Shown in pieces: positions 22,301-28,900 of a DNA stretch of 64,000 nucleotides. Source of the DNA: Liolophura sinensis (Eukaryota; Mollusca; Polyplacophora; Chitonida; Chitonidae). The notes beneath the pieces are model-generated. The model worked only from the letters and a program-made list of their open reading frames with translations, made no database searches and was not told the DNA's origin. The translations under genes were made by a program, and so were the position numbers. Each line of letters opens with the position of its first letter. The stretch's first letter is position 1. The DNA is taken from the NCBI RefSeq assembly GCF_032854445.1, contig NC_088307.1:8942017-9006016 (forward strand), written 5' to 3'.

Positions 22301-25300
22301 GTTGGGCTGTGAACGCAATGGTCACATAGCTCCTACACAAGGGTCTTCTGCACTAAATTGATGGGTCTTTGTAGGATAAATCAGTTACTGACGCCTCGCT
22401 CAATATGAGGATGACTGACACCTAGCTAATAATATCGTGTCACTGGATAACTCTGCAACAAATTTATCCTGCAAAAGACAGAGTAATTCAGCGCAGAAAG
22501 CAGATACACAGGCAGGTCCATTCAGCGTCATCATTGTTTTCTCAGCTGAACAAAGGGAGATAACCTAGTCAATGGACGCATTTGGCATCGGGTGCAAGAT
22601 ATATACAAGAGTACAAATGTCCCTCCCTTTAGTGTTTGCTTTTCAGCGAAAATGAGCAGTTTGTCTGATGCGGGATAATAGTTGGCTGCGATATCCTCTT
22701 TTGCTGTTCTTTTATTGCATGCATCAACAGCCTTTATTAGGCAAAGTTTGCACGATCAAGTATGCTTTGTTTTCTTATTCATTTCAGCTCCCTTTCTGTC
22801 CCTTGTATTTTGCCCTGCAAGCACCAGTTTCCATCTGTAATAATATTAGAATTCGGGGAACAAGAATCACCCAGGTTTCGTGTGACCATGCAGGTAAGGG
22901 CATCATTGAAAATATGTTCGGTGAGGTAATACATCCCCACTTCCATGAAAGGGGCCATATATTGTAAAGTTTTTGTATTGCTTTTGATGGAATTTCTTTT
23001 TTCTTTTTTTTTTTTTTTTTGTCTCTCAAGGCTAATTTACTTAAAATCCTTATCCTTTTCCTATACAAGGATAAAGAGAAAAGATTTCCCTATAACGATC
23101 CTATTTTTTGATAGGGTTGGGTTAATCACCCCTAACAAAGAATTTTTTTAAGGATAGCCTTGGTGTGAAAGAACAGTGTGTTACAGGGATTTTGGACTGA
23201 AGCATGAAATTGTAATCCAAATGCATCAAATCTATACAATTTTGACGGCTGATTCTTTACTGTGGTAATACTATTTAAACCAAGTTATAACATCCAGCTT
23301 CAAATGTTTATAGAAGATGAAAGGTTTGAACTTCAGTCTAACTTTCAGAAACGGGCTTTTTTTGTCACTTAGCACACATAGACCACGAGACTAATTGCTT
23401 ACATTCAGAATGCATACACATACAGATCTGTATTTTTACTGGTAGTGAATCATAACTCCCCTACCATCGAAAAAACATTACAATTATTTTCCTGGATAGA
23501 TATTAGTTTAGTGAGTTTTCATTGTAGGTAACTCTAGGTAAGTCCAAATTGTAAAACATAGGCCCTGGACACACCTTAATAACCTTAACATTCAGCTTCA
23601 AAAGATCTCAAGAGAGGAAAAAAAACGTAATGAGATGTTACTTCTGGTGATAAAATTATATTTTCCCAGTTGGCTATCATCCTACCTTCCAGATACCTCT
23701 CAAAGCAACTTTCTAAAATCACTAGAACTCACAGAATCTCGAAAAATGAGCAACTTAGTCATGGACGAAATTTTAGGTCATTTAGAGCACTTTTAACTTA
23801 AATTTGTAACTGGTTTAGTTGATAGCTGACTTGTGATAATGATGCAGTTAGATAAATGACCAACCAGAATAATTAATGAAAACATTCTCATTACAGGCTA
23901 TTGAAAACTGGTGCATATTAACATGTAGGCATTTGACTTAAAGGCTAACAAAAGTCTGAAATTTACATGTTAGATGAAAGGACATCTAACTGTAATTGTC
24001 AGGAGAATATGCGTGTGTTTATTTATTTATTTTTTTTCTGGGGTGGGGTGAGGGGGTCCACTGGAGACAAATACTTTCATGTCATTAGTTTCTGGGGTGG
24101 CCTGTTTGGACGCAATGGGTATCAGTAACCTCACATGTATGTTGTTTGCTGGAAAGAGTTTGCTTTAAGGCCCATTCAGCAAATGCATCTAATGGCAAAA
24201 ATGTAGCAGTCGTTTTGGTAAGCAGTAAGAAACTAAAATGTGGTCAGAAAATGTCATGAATTTTAAGCAAGTACTGCACATGAGCTAAAATTTTGCCCAA
24301 AGGAAGTGCATTTTTTGTTGAAAAATAAATTGACTCTGAAAACTTAACTTTTTACATTTTGATATCACTCTAACTTCTAAGCAAACCTCAGAACACCTTT
24401 TTAAGACCGGTATAACTCAGGAGTCCAGAAAAATGGGCGGCTTAGCCATGTATTAAATTTTCAGTCATTTACACTAAATCAAACAATTTTGCTGGACAAA
24501 GTTTCATGACCTTACATCTGACACACATGCTTCATGTTGGTGTTTTTTAAATGAAGCTTTAACAGTTTTCATCTGTGTTGTTGCAGATCAGCCAGGCTTT
24601 ATAAACTTGCATGCTCATGCATGGTATCCAAGAGGATTACTTAATGGAGCACATCAGCTGTACAGGACACAGGCTAACCAGGTTGCTGTGGAAAGAGTTG
24701 CACAGCTTCAATCAAGGGTATGTATGTTTTGTAACCCTGAAAAACCCTGGGGGTGGTAGATTGAAGGACAGTCCGGGATAAATCCTGGGTTGGGTCACGC
24801 CTAAGACCTTAAAAGTGGAAGTTGTAGCTTCCTCGCTTTGTGTTCAGCATTCAGGGGATACTTAACTGACTGGCAAACCTGTATCAGTACAATGGCTTGG
24901 GTGGGGTTGGGAAGCTTGCCTTCGCTAAGTCGTCTCAGTGAAGTATCTCTAGATGAAAGAGCAATGGAAATCTGTCCTGCAACAAGGAGGGACATTACAC
25001 GTACATGAACTCTAACGACCTCTTTGTCATCATATGACTCACTCGCTCACGAAAATCCTGATCTTTAAGAGGGAATATTTTGATTCTCACTTCTTTATTT
25101 GGGGCGTTAATTTTTGACAATGAGCTTTTGATGATCCACATGTGTAGACATTCGTTGAAGACCACTTGCCTTCCACCAATATGTGCGAGTATCTGTGCAT
25201 CACATGGGGAAAAGGTTGTCAGTAACTTGCCAGAGGTTAGTGGTTTATGTCATGAAATATGTGAAATGAAAAACTCTTGAGTTTGACTTTAAACAACAAT

Positions 25301-28161
25301 GAAGTAAACTAAATATGGTTCAAGCTGCTGTTGGAGGACATTATCATGTATCGAGTTACGCAAATACGTTTTGTTTATTATTAAACATTTTTGTTTGTCT
25401 GTTTAGGCAAACACGAACGAAGAAGAAGAACCTGTGAACGTGTTGCAACGTAAGTGTCGCTCCTGTTTGCATTCAATGTTTGTACACAGTTAAAAGCAAA
25501 GAAAACTAAATTAAAGTACATACCACACGAAAGACCATAAATCCCTGTCTAGGAAAATAGTTTTATTTATATTTTTAAACTTTTTCCAACCGAGAAAAAT
25601 GTTTTGAAAATGTTGAATTCTACAGCGGTCTGTTGAAGCCCAGTGGGCATCAATGGCGCCAGAGCCATATTTTTGGGTCGAATAGTTTGTTTCAAGGTCC
25701 ATTCAGACATGTGGATTTATAGTATATTTAGAAAGGTTAAAATCTAACAGTCTAGGCAAAAATCTTCTGGTCCCAATATGGTCAGAAAAGCTGGACCACC
25801 ATGGAATCCAAAGTTTCGAATGCATTTTTGGTAGGTTGAAAAAATATCTAGAAAAAGAAATACTGAAGTACTTTCCTGGAACGTGTTTACAGTTTATATG
25901 ACACATACTTCATGTTAGTGTTCATGTTAGTGTTCTTTGCTTTTCAAGATGCAGCTTGATTCATTCACATGTTGTATGAGTGATCTGTGTTATGTTATGG
26001 TGACTGTCTGTCTGTCTGTTTGTAAACCACAGTTACGGCAGGATCCCAGTAAGAATGGGAGACATGGGGTACAAAAATAACCAGTTCATAGGGCTCACAA
26101 ACTAGTGTGAGATTTTCCTCAGATTTGATTGTGGAAATTTCTTGATAATCGTCTCTGAAACAAAACTTTCAGTTTTTGCTGCCATGGTTAATTTTTACAG
26201 GAAAATTTAAAGGTGGTGAAAACATAAAAATAAATTCAAATGAAAGAGTGCCAAAAGTTAGTCGTAAATGTGGTCTTCAGTATTTTTTCATGATTTTTTC
26301 TTCAGAAAGAAAGACTTGAAAATAATTTTTGTATGGTGTGACCACCTCTTGGCCAATAATTGTGTTTGTGTAATAATGTTATAAATGAGGATGAAACTCA
26401 TAACACATATTCAGTGAAAGTCCATTTTCAATAGAATTTGGTCTTTTCAACTAACAAATGTGTTCAAAATGCATTTGTTTACATTCAAATAAAATGCATC
26501 ACATCCTTATTTAGAACATTATGCAAAGACGATATATACCTAACATTTTTTTATTTTGTTTATGTGATTGATGTTTTACACTGTACTCAAGAATATTTCA
26601 CTTATACGACGGCGGCCAGCATTATGGTGGGAGGAAACTGGAAAGAAGCTGGGGGATACCCACGACCACCCGCAGGTTGCTGACACACCTACGGCCGGAG
26701 AGAAAGCCAGCATAAGCTGGACTTGAACTCACAGCGACCGCATTGGTGAGAGGCTCCTGGGTCATTACGCTTCGTATACCTAATAGCATTATCGTTAGTA
26801 GGACTAACACTTTGTGACCAAATCGCCAGCAATATAGCAATACATGCCTGACTCTGAGGTCACTGGTTCAAAACCTGCAGTGGTCTCAGCCAATTTTCAG
26901 CATTAGAATTCTGTGCTATATTCACAAAGTGTAATTCCCAATAATGATAATGCTGTTACTTCCTAAATGACATCTATACCAGTACGATATTTACCTGTTT
27001 ATATATTTTTTGTTTACTTCATTTTATGCTCTATTGTTGGGATGGGGGGGGGGGCAGTTTTGTTTTGTGGGGTTTTTTTGTCTTTTTCTTTTAAGGTGTG
27101 TAAGGGAGGAATATTTGGCTTCTCATGCACCTCCTGTCACAGAAGTGACATTGATTATTCATTGATTCATATTTGCCCTTAACTACTGACATTGTTTTCA
27201 TGTTGTGGACAGCAGCACCTCCTGTTTCTATGCCACCGCCTGAAGACATGCACAGCGTGAACCAAGTTCCTCCTCCCTTGCAAAAGACAAACTCCAAAAG
27301 CCTAACAGTGCAAGTGGGCATTGCTGAGACTGAGGAGTTCTCTTCCCTGTTAGAAAGTACAGAGCAGTGGTCCAGTGAGGAGGAAGAGAATTCTACAGAC
27401 GATGAAGAGCTGATGACTGATGGGGCTATTTCCATTGACCAGGGCCAGTTGAGTCAGGAGTCAGTGCCCATAGCTACTGGCATCTCAACTCAGGTAGCGT
27501 ATATAAAATGCATGGACATAATAGCCTATTAAACCTTCACTTCCACCGTTACACATTGCATTTTTTAAATTTTTGTTAAAGATTTTTTTTTTTGTTTTTG
27601 TTTTTTTGTTTTTTGGATTGGTGTTCACTTAAGGAGGAACATATGAAGCAACTTTTCACGTATTGTGCTGTTTTACCAGTCATGTGAATTAGGGGCCATT
27701 TTGACTATTAGTGATAAGCTGAAAAAGTCTTCTCCAAAATGGCTAAACCTTTGAAGATGAACTTTTCGTTTACAGTTTTGTCCTACCCATTTGTCCTTTG
27801 TGTGAAAACTTTCTGCTGATAGCCCAGGACAAAAAGTCTAGTAGTGTGGACCCGAGCAATGCTGTTGGATAACATCTTTATTTAAATTTGTTTTAGTGGA
27901 AGGATTTTGATGATATACCTCTATATAAAAAAAAAACCCTAAACCTTCTTTTTCATCTTAGTTAATTGTTTGATTTAAAAATGAAAGAACAAATAAACGT
28001 TTCTAAGGTAAGATCATTTTTTAAAATTATTAAAAATGTAGGATTATTTTCTAAATATTATGCTTTATCATCTTTTGAAGGACGCTGATTCAGGTGTGAG
28101 GACATGGGAATTGTCAACAGATATGGCCGACTATGTGGATGAATATCTGGCTCCTGACTGA
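4309..28161 (+). CDS. Gene A: unrecognised 460-residue protein, 12 exons
   Basis: I joined twelve exons: 4309-4328, 5163-5194, 8412-8524, 10388-10525, 13255-13387, 20360-20506, 21079-21236, 22788-22893, 24587-24717, 25407-25449, 27213-27493 and 28081-28161. Every junction is GT/AG, all phases agree, and the joined frame is 1,383 nt with no internal stop. The product starts MDRNHQRCPLERR and ends YVDEYLAPD. I see no signal peptide or membrane helix. Residues 18-282 look globular, 283-299 carry an HAHAWYP motif, 341-362 are proline-rich, and 394-410 are a Ser/Glu/Asp cluster with casein-kinase-2-like sites (SSEEEE, STDDEE). I do not recognise the family and assign no function. Gene B is a paralogue. 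Start choice: an ATG in good context (AAAGATGG) is conserved in both genes. The last two exons are duplicated downstream. Confidence 0.72.
5163..5194 (+). CDS. Gene A exon 2: 32-nt micro-exon
   Basis: The acceptor is TCGTTTCAG and the donor G|GTAATT. The first base completes the Arg codon begun by exon 1; the exon reads CPLERRSNCQ and leaves one base. The gene B equivalent (61026-61060) is 35 nt, one codon longer, with the same phases and the shared residues ERR, N and the closing basic/Gln position. Confidence 0.65.
5310..5660 (+). mobile_element. tRNA-derived SINE (type 2) in intron 2
   Basis: A B-box-like GGTTCAAATCC lies at 5355-5365, and the element ends in an AATAAATAAA-like tail with AAAATTCTTGATTATGG just before it. 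A diverged copy is at the equivalent position of gene B (61150-61390) and another at about 25130-25320. Its presence at the same site in both genes means it was inserted before they duplicated. Confidence 0.65.
5661..6530. other. Intron 2 of gene A, no further gene
   Basis: AT-rich intronic sequence. Reading frames on both strands are short and have no splice support or recognisable similarity. A stretch near 6360-6425 (CCCCTGGGCTTCCCTCGATTTCC then GAGTATGGTGTAAA) looks like a badly decayed end of the main SINE. Confidence 0.5.
6532..7111. repeat. 53-bp minisatellite, about 11 copies
   Basis: The unit contains GCTTGGGGTCTTACGTCA and AACAAAGAGTTTTTG and repeats every 53 bp, with the conserved GGGGTCT at about 6543, 6596, 6649, 6702 and so on. 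Each copy carries TACGTCA or a close variant, a CRE-like half site. The unit resembles the terminal part of the SINE fragment that starts about 80 bp downstream. Confidence 0.92.
7190..7500 (-). mobile_element. SINE type 3, minus orientation
   Basis: It runs from GTGAGTGCTTAGGGTTTAACG to GGAAGTTACAACTTCC and beyond. A diverged copy in the opposite sense lies at about 24740-24990. Shared blocks include the tract around GGACGTATTTCCACCGCTC and ACCAAGCGAGGAAG. It sits in intron 2 of gene A, next to the 53-bp minisatellite. Confidence 0.75.
7501..8411. other. End of intron 2, no gene
   Basis: AT-rich intronic sequence ending in a TA-rich, pyrimidine-containing stretch (TATATATATCTCTTTCAG) that serves as the exon 3 acceptor. 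No other feature is seen. Confidence 0.5.
8412..8524 (+). CDS. Gene A exon 3
   Basis: Acceptor CTCTTTCAG, donor CAG|GTATGT. It reads ECRSKVIIFRNLMQIW, then REFLEAFDNIVYQTIILVF, then TSQ (residues 18-55). It aligns without gaps to gene B exon 3, with 19 of 38 residues identical, apart from four extra codons at the start of the gene B exon. This is the strongest evidence for coding in the 5' half of the gene. Confidence 0.8.
8525..10387. other. Intron 3 of gene A
   Basis: It contains an unusually GC-rich patch at about 9590-9880 with an open minus-strand frame of 121 codons (see findings) and the 11-bp array at 9966-10122. Otherwise it is AT-rich with no recognisable element. Confidence 0.55.
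9966..10122. repeat. 11-bp tandem array, about 14 copies
   Basis: The unit ATACACAATTC or ATACACAATTT is repeated head to tail. Plus-strand translation gives a low-complexity peptide (YTIHTQFIHNS) that is not a gene. It is likely to vary in length between individuals. Confidence 0.95.
10388..10525 (+). CDS. Gene A exon 4
   Basis: Acceptor GATTATTAG, donor CCA|GTATGT; 138 nt in phase 0 at both ends. It encodes residues 56-101, starting ETINIGQGLEYIVLHQNQ and containing HILWYDGRSMLVTVARDC. The alternating hydrophobic pattern suggests beta strands. I recognise no domain. Confidence 0.72.
11062..11264 (+). mobile_element. tRNA-derived SINE (type 4)
   Basis: The head reads GGTGGCATTATGGTTATAG with a B-box-like GGATCAAACCTGGG, both RNA polymerase III promoter features. 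The body follows with CATACCAAAGACTTTTAACA. It ends in a perfect 14-bp hairpin (11229-11242 with 11251-11264). A related body in opposite orientation is at 39185-39345. Confidence 0.7.
11421..11572 (-). mobile_element. Main-family SINE, minus, head missing
   Basis: The tail (ATTTATTTATTTGATTGGTG) and core (TACTCAAGAATATTTCACTT, AGCATTATGGTGGGAGG) are present. The tRNA-like head is absent, as expected from 5' truncation during reverse transcription. Confidence 0.85.
12097..12240 (-). mobile_element. Main-family SINE, minus, head missing
   Basis: Tail and core only (CTACTCAAGAATATTTCACT, then ACCCACAACTATCCGCATG). Diverged from the others and 5'-truncated. Confidence 0.82.
12326..12590 (-). 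mobile_element. Main-family SINE, minus, near full length
   Basis: Carries the tail, core, and the reverse complement of the head-proximal part (AGCCAGCATGAGCTGGAC, then CTCCTGGGTCATTGCGCCATG). A short internal duplication of the TTTTATGGCGTCTTTTTACG segment near the tail is unusual. Confidence 0.82.
12640..12731. repeat. 21-bp tandem repeat, about 4 copies
   Basis: The unit GCTTAAGTGCTTGTTCCAGAT is repeated about four times. It follows directly on a SINE head, and a SINE tail lies just after it. Confidence 0.88.
12766..12832 (+). mobile_element. Main-family SINE tail, plus
   Basis: GTATAAGTGAAATATTCTTG and GGCGTAAAACACCAAT are the last ~65 bp of the main SINE, ending in a degenerate AATAA-like tail. 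Confidence 0.75.
13255..13387 (+). CDS. Gene A exon 5
   Basis: Acceptor TTGTTATCAG, donor G|GTAAGC. It encodes residues 102-145 (VSVLELILRWLPELRISAYY then TPNPKVYGIMFKRPAEVF and LVLRLP) plus one base. The first part is probably an amphipathic helix. The phase-1 end joins exon 6 to give Glu. Confidence 0.72.
13440..13506 (-). mobile_element. Decayed main-family SINE fragment
   Basis: GATTATTTGATGGTCCTTTA, then GCGCCATACTCAAGAAG, match the SINE tail and core in minus orientation with many changes. The following GGGAGGAAGAAGCC begins the 55-bp array. Confidence 0.65.
13507..13770. repeat. 55-bp minisatellite, 5 copies
   Basis: GCCAGATT recurs at 13526, 13581, 13636, 13691 and 13746, exactly 55 bp apart. 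The unit includes GTGCCAAGAGTAAACAACCA. The first two copies read AAGAAGCCAGATTAGGG and the last three AGGACGCCAGATTGGAG, showing successive duplication. It sits in the core of a decayed SINE. Confidence 0.93.
13771..14897. other. Intron 5, unique AT-rich part
   Basis: No recognisable gene, SINE or tandem array. A minus-strand 84-codon frame at 13969-14223 has no splice or similarity support. Confidence 0.5.
14898..16413. repeat. 44-bp minisatellite, about 34 copies, higher-order
   Basis: The unit contains GAAGATGGAACATGGGG, then TGTTCTGCACAAGATGGCAG, and repeats every 44 bp for 1.5 kb. Variants (ATTG, GTTG or GTCA; CAC, CGC, TGC or TAC) recur in blocks, and a seven-unit block (308 bp) is seen at least twice. 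No frame of the minus strand contains a stop over long stretches, which creates artefactual frames of up to 420 codons. It lies within intron 5 of gene A. Confidence 0.95.
16532..16674. mobile_element. Foldback MITE, CCCAGTTTCACAA ends
   Basis: The left end GGGCCCAGTTTCACAAGGC is matched, inverted, by GCTTTTTGTGAAAGTGGCCCC on the right, about 145 bp apart. The same family occurs at 35091-35270 and, decayed, at about 38670-38810. It is non-autonomous; superfamily not determined. Confidence 0.7.
16675..17857. other. Intron 5, no feature seen
   Basis: AT-rich sequence with no tandem array or SINE recognised. The plus-strand frame at 17628-17912 runs into the repeat described next and is not supported as an exon. 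Confidence 0.45.
17858..17975. repeat. Inverted-repeat-element arm, possibly DIRS terminus
   Basis: This stretch (ATCAGACAAAATGC, then GAGTAGGTTATCTCCCTTTG) matches both arms of the inverted-repeat element at 22188-22665. It lies just beyond the 3' side of the DIRS-like RNase H fossil, so it may be that element's terminal repeat. Confidence 0.55.
18010..18583 (-). pseudogene. DIRS-like retroelement RNase H fossil
   Basis: The minus strand reads GLHYRAFEQDKILALGG, then VHTDASRLGWGAKGPGG, then GRWSQHEILEHINYLELLAI, and after an in-frame TAA (18204-18206) LSDNTTAVFYINH. A frameshift near 18080-18110 is followed by LSARFIHGVDNVDADR. TDAS...GWG, HIN..EL, SDNTTAV and GxxNxxAD are the signature blocks of the RNase H domain in DIRS/Ngaro-type tyrosine-recombinase retrotransposons. 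The stop, the frameshift and a 15-bp internal duplication (TIR-like NNIRTNNIRRKN) show it is dead. No reverse transcriptase or recombinase was seen nearby. Confidence 0.78.
18584..18935. other. Intron 5, no gene seen
   Basis: Somewhat more GC-balanced than its surroundings. It may hold the decayed upstream part of the DIRS-like element, but I cannot read a conserved domain in it. Confidence 0.4.
18936..19164 (-). mobile_element. Main-family SINE with 19-bp target duplication
   Basis: The SINE tail and core occupy about 18955-19145 in minus orientation; the head is missing. GCTTCACAGTGGAGCAGTA flanks it exactly on both sides (18936-18954 and 19146-19164). This is a textbook target-site duplication from LINE-mediated insertion with 5' truncation. 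Confidence 0.92.
19165..20038. other. Intron 5, no gene seen
   Basis: Short frames only. No array or recognised element other than an AT-rich stretch and an A-run at about 19720. Confidence 0.45.
20039..20300 (+). mobile_element. Main-family SINE, full length, plus
   Basis: The best plus-strand copy: head GGGGCCTCTGTGGCTCAATT with A box, a B-box-region degenerate AATAAGTCCAGCTC, the core (CCATAATGCTGGCC, AGTGAAATATTCTTGAGTAC) and the tail CAATCAAATAAATAAAT. It ends about 60 bp before exon 6 of gene A. Confidence 0.93.
20360..20506 (+). CDS. Gene A exon 6
   Basis: Acceptor TTACCTTCCAG, donor C|GTAAGT. It reads EDKESLRMFLTRYLCDDQDM, then DIVKELTEHLFAEIMQHH, then SQGVADLGIT (residues to 194). 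The composition and heptad-like hydrophobic spacing suggest a helical bundle. An upstream in-frame ATG at 20344 lies before the acceptor and is not needed. Confidence 0.78.
20529..20797 (+). mobile_element. Main-family SINE, full length, plus
   Basis: Head GGGGCCTGTGTGGCC, intact B box GAGTTCAAGTCC, full core and a pure A tail instead of the usual AATA repeats. It lies in intron 6, 22 bp after the exon 6 donor, and makes up about half of that intron. Confidence 0.93.
20857..20970. repeat. ~58-bp tandem dimer
   Basis: ATAAACTGTACCTTCATTGT, then ACAATGTTGTGGTTGC, occurs twice head to tail with two or three differences. Confidence 0.85.
21079..21236 (+). CDS. Gene A exon 7
   Basis: Acceptor TGTTTCAG, donor CGG|GTAGGT. 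Residues 195-247: QDTVYVNPHSFNIVEIGN, then LSNAVFRWMDERRFTEAK, then VRDVRKAQEILLFYLNR. The last third is predicted helical and basic/hydrophobic. Confidence 0.78.
21940..22080 (-). mobile_element. Main-family SINE, minus, truncated
   Basis: Tail TTTATTTATTTGATTTGTGT, then CTCAAGAATATTTCACTTAT and the GGCGGCCATTATTATGG core. It has an internal deletion around the GGGCAGACC segment and no head. Confidence 0.85.
22188..22665. repeat. ~480-bp element with ~120-bp inverted arms
   Basis: The left arm (22188-22305) contains CAGACAAAATACTC and GTAGGTTATCTCCCTTTGTT. The right arm (22545-22665) carries the same in reverse (AACAAAGGGAGATAACCTAG, then AGTTTGTCTGATGCGGG). The centre is unrelated. It may be a MITE, or joined inverted terminal repeats of the DIRS-like element whose fossil is at 18010-18583. 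Confidence 0.7.
22788..22893 (+). CDS. Gene A exon 8
   Basis: Strong pyrimidine tract and acceptor CATTTCAG, donor G|GTAAGG. Residues 248-282: LPFCPLYFALQAPVSIC, then NNIRIRGTRITQVSCDHA. Hydrophobic with four cysteines. The 17-residue apolar run includes two prolines, so a membrane helix is unlikely. Confidence 0.75.
22894..24586. other. Intron 8 of gene A
   Basis: A T-run at about 23003-23020, two copies of the old ~180-bp repeat (23630-23800 and 24330-24490) and a GGGGTGGGGTGAGGGG tract at about 24040. No exon. Confidence 0.55.
24587..24717 (+). CDS. Gene A exon 9
   Basis: Acceptor GTTGTTGCAG, donor AGG|GTATGT. Residues 283-326: DQPGFINLHAHAWYPRGLL, then NGAHQLYRTQANQVAVERVA, then QLQSR. 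HAHAW is a potential metal-binding or structural His pair. The rest is polar and helix-prone. Confidence 0.78.
24740..24990 (+). mobile_element. SINE type 3, plus, in intron 9
   Basis: GGGTTGGGTCACGCCTAAG, then GAAGTTGTAGCTTCCTCGC, then TGGAAATCTGTCCTGCAACA match the reverse complement of 7190-7500 block by block, with many changes. The type-2 fragment at about 25130-25320 follows. Confidence 0.7.
25130..25320 (+). mobile_element. SINE type 2 fragment, plus
   Basis: CGTTGAAGACCACTTGCC, then AACTTGCCAGAGGTTAGTGG and AACAACAATGAAGTAAA match the 3' two-thirds of the element at 5310-5660. The B-box region is not preserved. Located in intron 9. Confidence 0.62.
25407..25449 (+). CDS. Gene A exon 10
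   Basis: A 43-nt exon with acceptor CTGTTTAG and donor C|GTAAGT. It reads ANTNEEEEPVNVLQ and begins the disordered tail. Confidence 0.65.
26557..26790 (-). mobile_element. Main-family SINE, minus
   Basis: TATGTGATTGATGTTTTACA, core AGCATTATGGTGGGAGG, and CGACCGCATTGGTGAGAG near the head end. The last ~30 bp of the head are missing. An identical copy lies at 30143-30376 in the second duplicate. Confidence 0.9.
26818..26945 (+). mobile_element. tRNA-like SINE (type 5)
   Basis: B box GGTTCAAAACC at 26865-26875 after TGACTCTGAGGTCACT. Further copies with the same GGTTCAAAACCCGCAG are at about 29500-29620 and 29680-29780, all repeated in the second duplicate. Confidence 0.65.
27213..27493 (+). 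CDS. Gene A exon 11: Pro-rich and acidic tail
   Basis: Acceptor GTTGTGGACAG (a CAG three bases later is an alternative that drops one Ala), donor CAG|GTAGCG. Residues 341-434. PAPPVSMPPPEDMHS and VPPPLQKTNSKS are proline-rich. EQWSSEEEENSTDDEEL is a strong acidic/serine cluster. Likely disordered and phosphorylated (inference). Confidence 0.8.
28081..28161 (+). CDS. Gene A exon 12 and stop codon
   Basis: Acceptor CATCTTTTGAAG. It reads DADSGVRTWELSTDMADYVD, then EYLAPD, then TGA at 28159-28161. A possible donor (AAC|GTAAGA) lies just past the stop, so a 3' UTR intron to an exon at about 29392 (TTTCAG|GTTCAG) is possible. Confidence 0.78.
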   Translation, partial: DADSGVRTWELSTDMADYVDEYLAPD

Positions 28162-28611
28162 TAACGTAAGATAAAGCTTTGTCTTTGATATAAGGACAAA
28201 AGATGCACGCATTTACAACAGTAATCTACCACTTGGGATACACAATTAAGTATGCTTCACAATATATGTCCAACGAGGCCTGGCTTCCTCTCCGGCCGTA
28301 CGTGGGAAGATCTGTCAGCAACATGCAGATGGTCGTGGGTTTCCCCCGGGTTCTGCCCGGTTTCCACCCACCATAATGCTGACCGCCGTCGTATGAGTGA
28401 AATATTCTTGAGTACGGCGTAAAACACCAATCAAATCAAGTCAAATCCAACAACACCATCCAGCGGCTGGAGACATGCGCTTAACCACAAAATATGCCTG
28501 GAAGGTTTTTACATGAACATTCTCTGCTAAATTTTCACCAGGTATCTTTGATCTTAGATGTTGTGGTATGAAGGGAGTATAAACACAGTTGAAGGTTAAA
28601 CATGTAATAAA
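28162..28611 (+). terminator. 3' UTR and candidate poly(A) signal of gene A
   Basis: AATAAA at 28606-28611, about 445 nt past the stop, with T-rich sequence following. A 5'-truncated plus-strand SINE (28277-28436) would lie inside this UTR. Alternative AATAAA hexamers occur at 29437 and 29445 if the UTR is spliced. Confidence 0.45.
28277..28436 (+). mobile_element. Main-family SINE, plus, 5'-truncated
   Basis: Starts at GGCTTCCTCTCCGGCCGTAC and runs through the core to GGCGTAAAACACCAATCAAA. It lies in the gene A 3' UTR; an identical duplicate is at 31863-32022. Confidence 0.9.
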
Positions 28612-28674
28612 GTTTTTCCTAACTGGACATTCACTGTCATGTGGATTGAATGACCATGCATTTACCCTAATTCC

Positions 28675-28900
28675 TTGACCTTTTTGAATGTGAAAGAACC
28701 ACTTTCGGTCCAGTTTATGTGCATTTTTTTAATTGATTTTGGAGACAAAACTACATTGGTTGGATTGACCATTATCAGGGCTTCATAAAAACGTATAATT
28801 TTGTCAGTCAATACAGTGTACACTTTTTATAAATAGTGCCTTCAGAATATGCTTGAATAAACACCTTGCAAACATGCAAAAAGGTTGAAGAATTACAGTA
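28675..28900. repeat. Dispersed repeat family 2, inverted relative to 2575
   Basis: TTTTGGAGACAAAACTACAT, then CAAAAAGGTTGAAGAATTAC, are the reverse complement of blocks at 2575-2800. It is duplicated exactly at 32261-32486. Confidence 0.65.

Larger units (their letters stand above)
21237..22787. other. Intron 7 of gene A
   Basis: Contains a dispersed family-2 repeat (21405-21580), a headless minus-strand SINE and the inverted-repeat element at 22188-22665. No extra exon is indicated. Confidence 0.55.
25450..27212. other. Intron 10 of gene A
   Basis: The left end of the 3,586-bp tandem duplication (26265) falls here. It also holds a main-family SINE (26557-26790) and a tRNA-like SINE head (26818-26945). 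No extra exon was seen. Confidence 0.55.
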
